Below are positions 63,113-64,000 of a DNA stretch of 64,000 nucleotides, in pieces. The notes under the pieces are model-generated. The model worked only from the letters and a program-made list of their open reading frames with translations, made no database searches and was not told where the DNA came from. Each line of letters begins with the position of its first letter. The stretch's first letter is position 1. This DNA is from Epiperipatus broadwayi (lineage: Eukaryota; Onychophora; Udeonychophora; Euonychophora; Peripatidae): assembly GCA_028023455.1 (NCBI GenBank), contig JAQFVV010013064.1, positions 186,001-250,000 of the forward strand. Reading direction: 5' to 3'. The translations under genes were made by a program, and so were the position numbers.

Positions 63113-64000
63113 TCTTATGAAAATAAATTCGAACAGACTGCCAGCAATCATCCTCAGACTACAAAACATATATAAATACATAAATATACAAATATTTAAT
63201 CATATAAAAATATATCTATTTATAAATTATTCATTTTTTACATATATTTTACTATCTATATATACATATTGTAATCTTACATTTACTATTGTAATTAACT
63301 AATATAGCCAAAAACTGTAAAAAAAAAATATTGACTTTATTTTCTTGTTGAGCAAAATATATTCACCACTATTATAAGTTAGATAGTAGTAGACAATATA
63401 AAAACTCTCTCATATTACTGCCTAATAGAAAATATAATTTTCTAAAAGTATTTAAAGATGTCTTCTAAAAAGATTTTATTAATCAATGCATATATAAAAT
63501 ACATGCATCTATATTACTATTATTTTTTTGTGAAAAGTGCAGTTGAATTTTATGTACACGCAAAGAAACATACACACATAAAATTACAAGATAGGATACA
63601 TTAAATCAAACATAATAAAACAGAATATTTAAAAGTTCTACAATAACTGTAGTATTAAGCCAATAAACATCACATGATCACCAATACGTATAGTGAGTTT
63701 TGCCTGTTTTAATAATTGTAGTATGATAATTACAATTGAAATGACATTTAGTTATAATTGTAGAACAAGCAGTTCATTTAAAATATGTGTGCATGCATGA
63801 ATGTATTATATGTTTAAACTTAATTAATTTAAAAGTTGTAAATGTAAAACTACAATTCAATTAAAAGGTATTTATTTTAAATTAATTTAGTGAAAATAAA
63901 TAAATTAATTTAATGAAAATAAATATCTGAGAACTTAAAAAGGGGTAATAGAAATTATTTAGTTGTTATAAAGTAAATGGTTATTAAAATTTTGGTATTA
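63113..64000. other. AT-rich DNA with a family B scrap
   Basis: Bases 63666-63715 ('aacatcacatgatcacc', 'gttttgcctgtttt') match the outer sequence of family B in reverse. Nothing else is recognisable to the window end. Confidence 0.45.

Overview
The window reads as nuclear DNA from an invertebrate animal with an AT-rich, intron-rich and repeat-heavy genome. No bacterial-style gene packing, rRNA gene or CRISPR array was seen. The only host gene I can support is the 3' end of an SLC16-type monocarboxylate transporter on the + strand: exons 7114-7239 and 12200-12468, joined by a 4.96-kb intron with standard splice sites and followed by a 3' UTR. The peptide resembles protostome, especially arthropod, SLC16 proteins. 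That is from memory of the family; species and phylum are not fixed by this window.

Layout. 1-7113 is probably intron of the transporter, with two inverted MITE copies and a dead RTE-type LINE fragment. 7114-about 13400 holds the two exons, an intron with two foldback elements, and the 3' UTR. 15590-20345 is a decayed Ty3/gypsy element with both LTRs, its reverse transcriptase split by a 0.5-kb repeat. 21020-24818 is a decayed hAT transposon, minus strand, with matching ends and an 8-bp target duplication; a 1057-bp TIR element with a 9-bp duplication is nested in it. 25000-35000 is a field of noncoding repeats, including two copies of a 1.35-kb promoter-bearing element (one interrupting an older repeat) and a tRNA-derived SINE. 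37300-42500 has an RTE LINE, a second LINE with an (AT)n tract inside its reading frame, and a tandem array of the foldback family. 44019-44308 is a clean hAT MITE. 45000-50000 has a long inverted repeat pair, another RTE copy, a 95-bp LINE scrap flanked by about 62-bp direct repeats, and a gypsy integrase fragment. 50719-56825 looks like a minus-strand gypsy element between two LTRs, with a 0.49-kb palindrome inside. 58980-60579 holds a fourth RTE copy and a solo LTR. 62080-62330 is an exon-like stretch I cannot name.

The mobile elements are mostly broken and do not act as a system. The value of the window is its nesting record: several insertions have readable target duplications and give relative ages. 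I did not find a convincing new defence or metabolic system. The best candidates for something undescribed are the 1.35-kb element (29696-31040, 33287-34666) and the foldback/tandem family (8001, 8896, 39098, 41440-42490).
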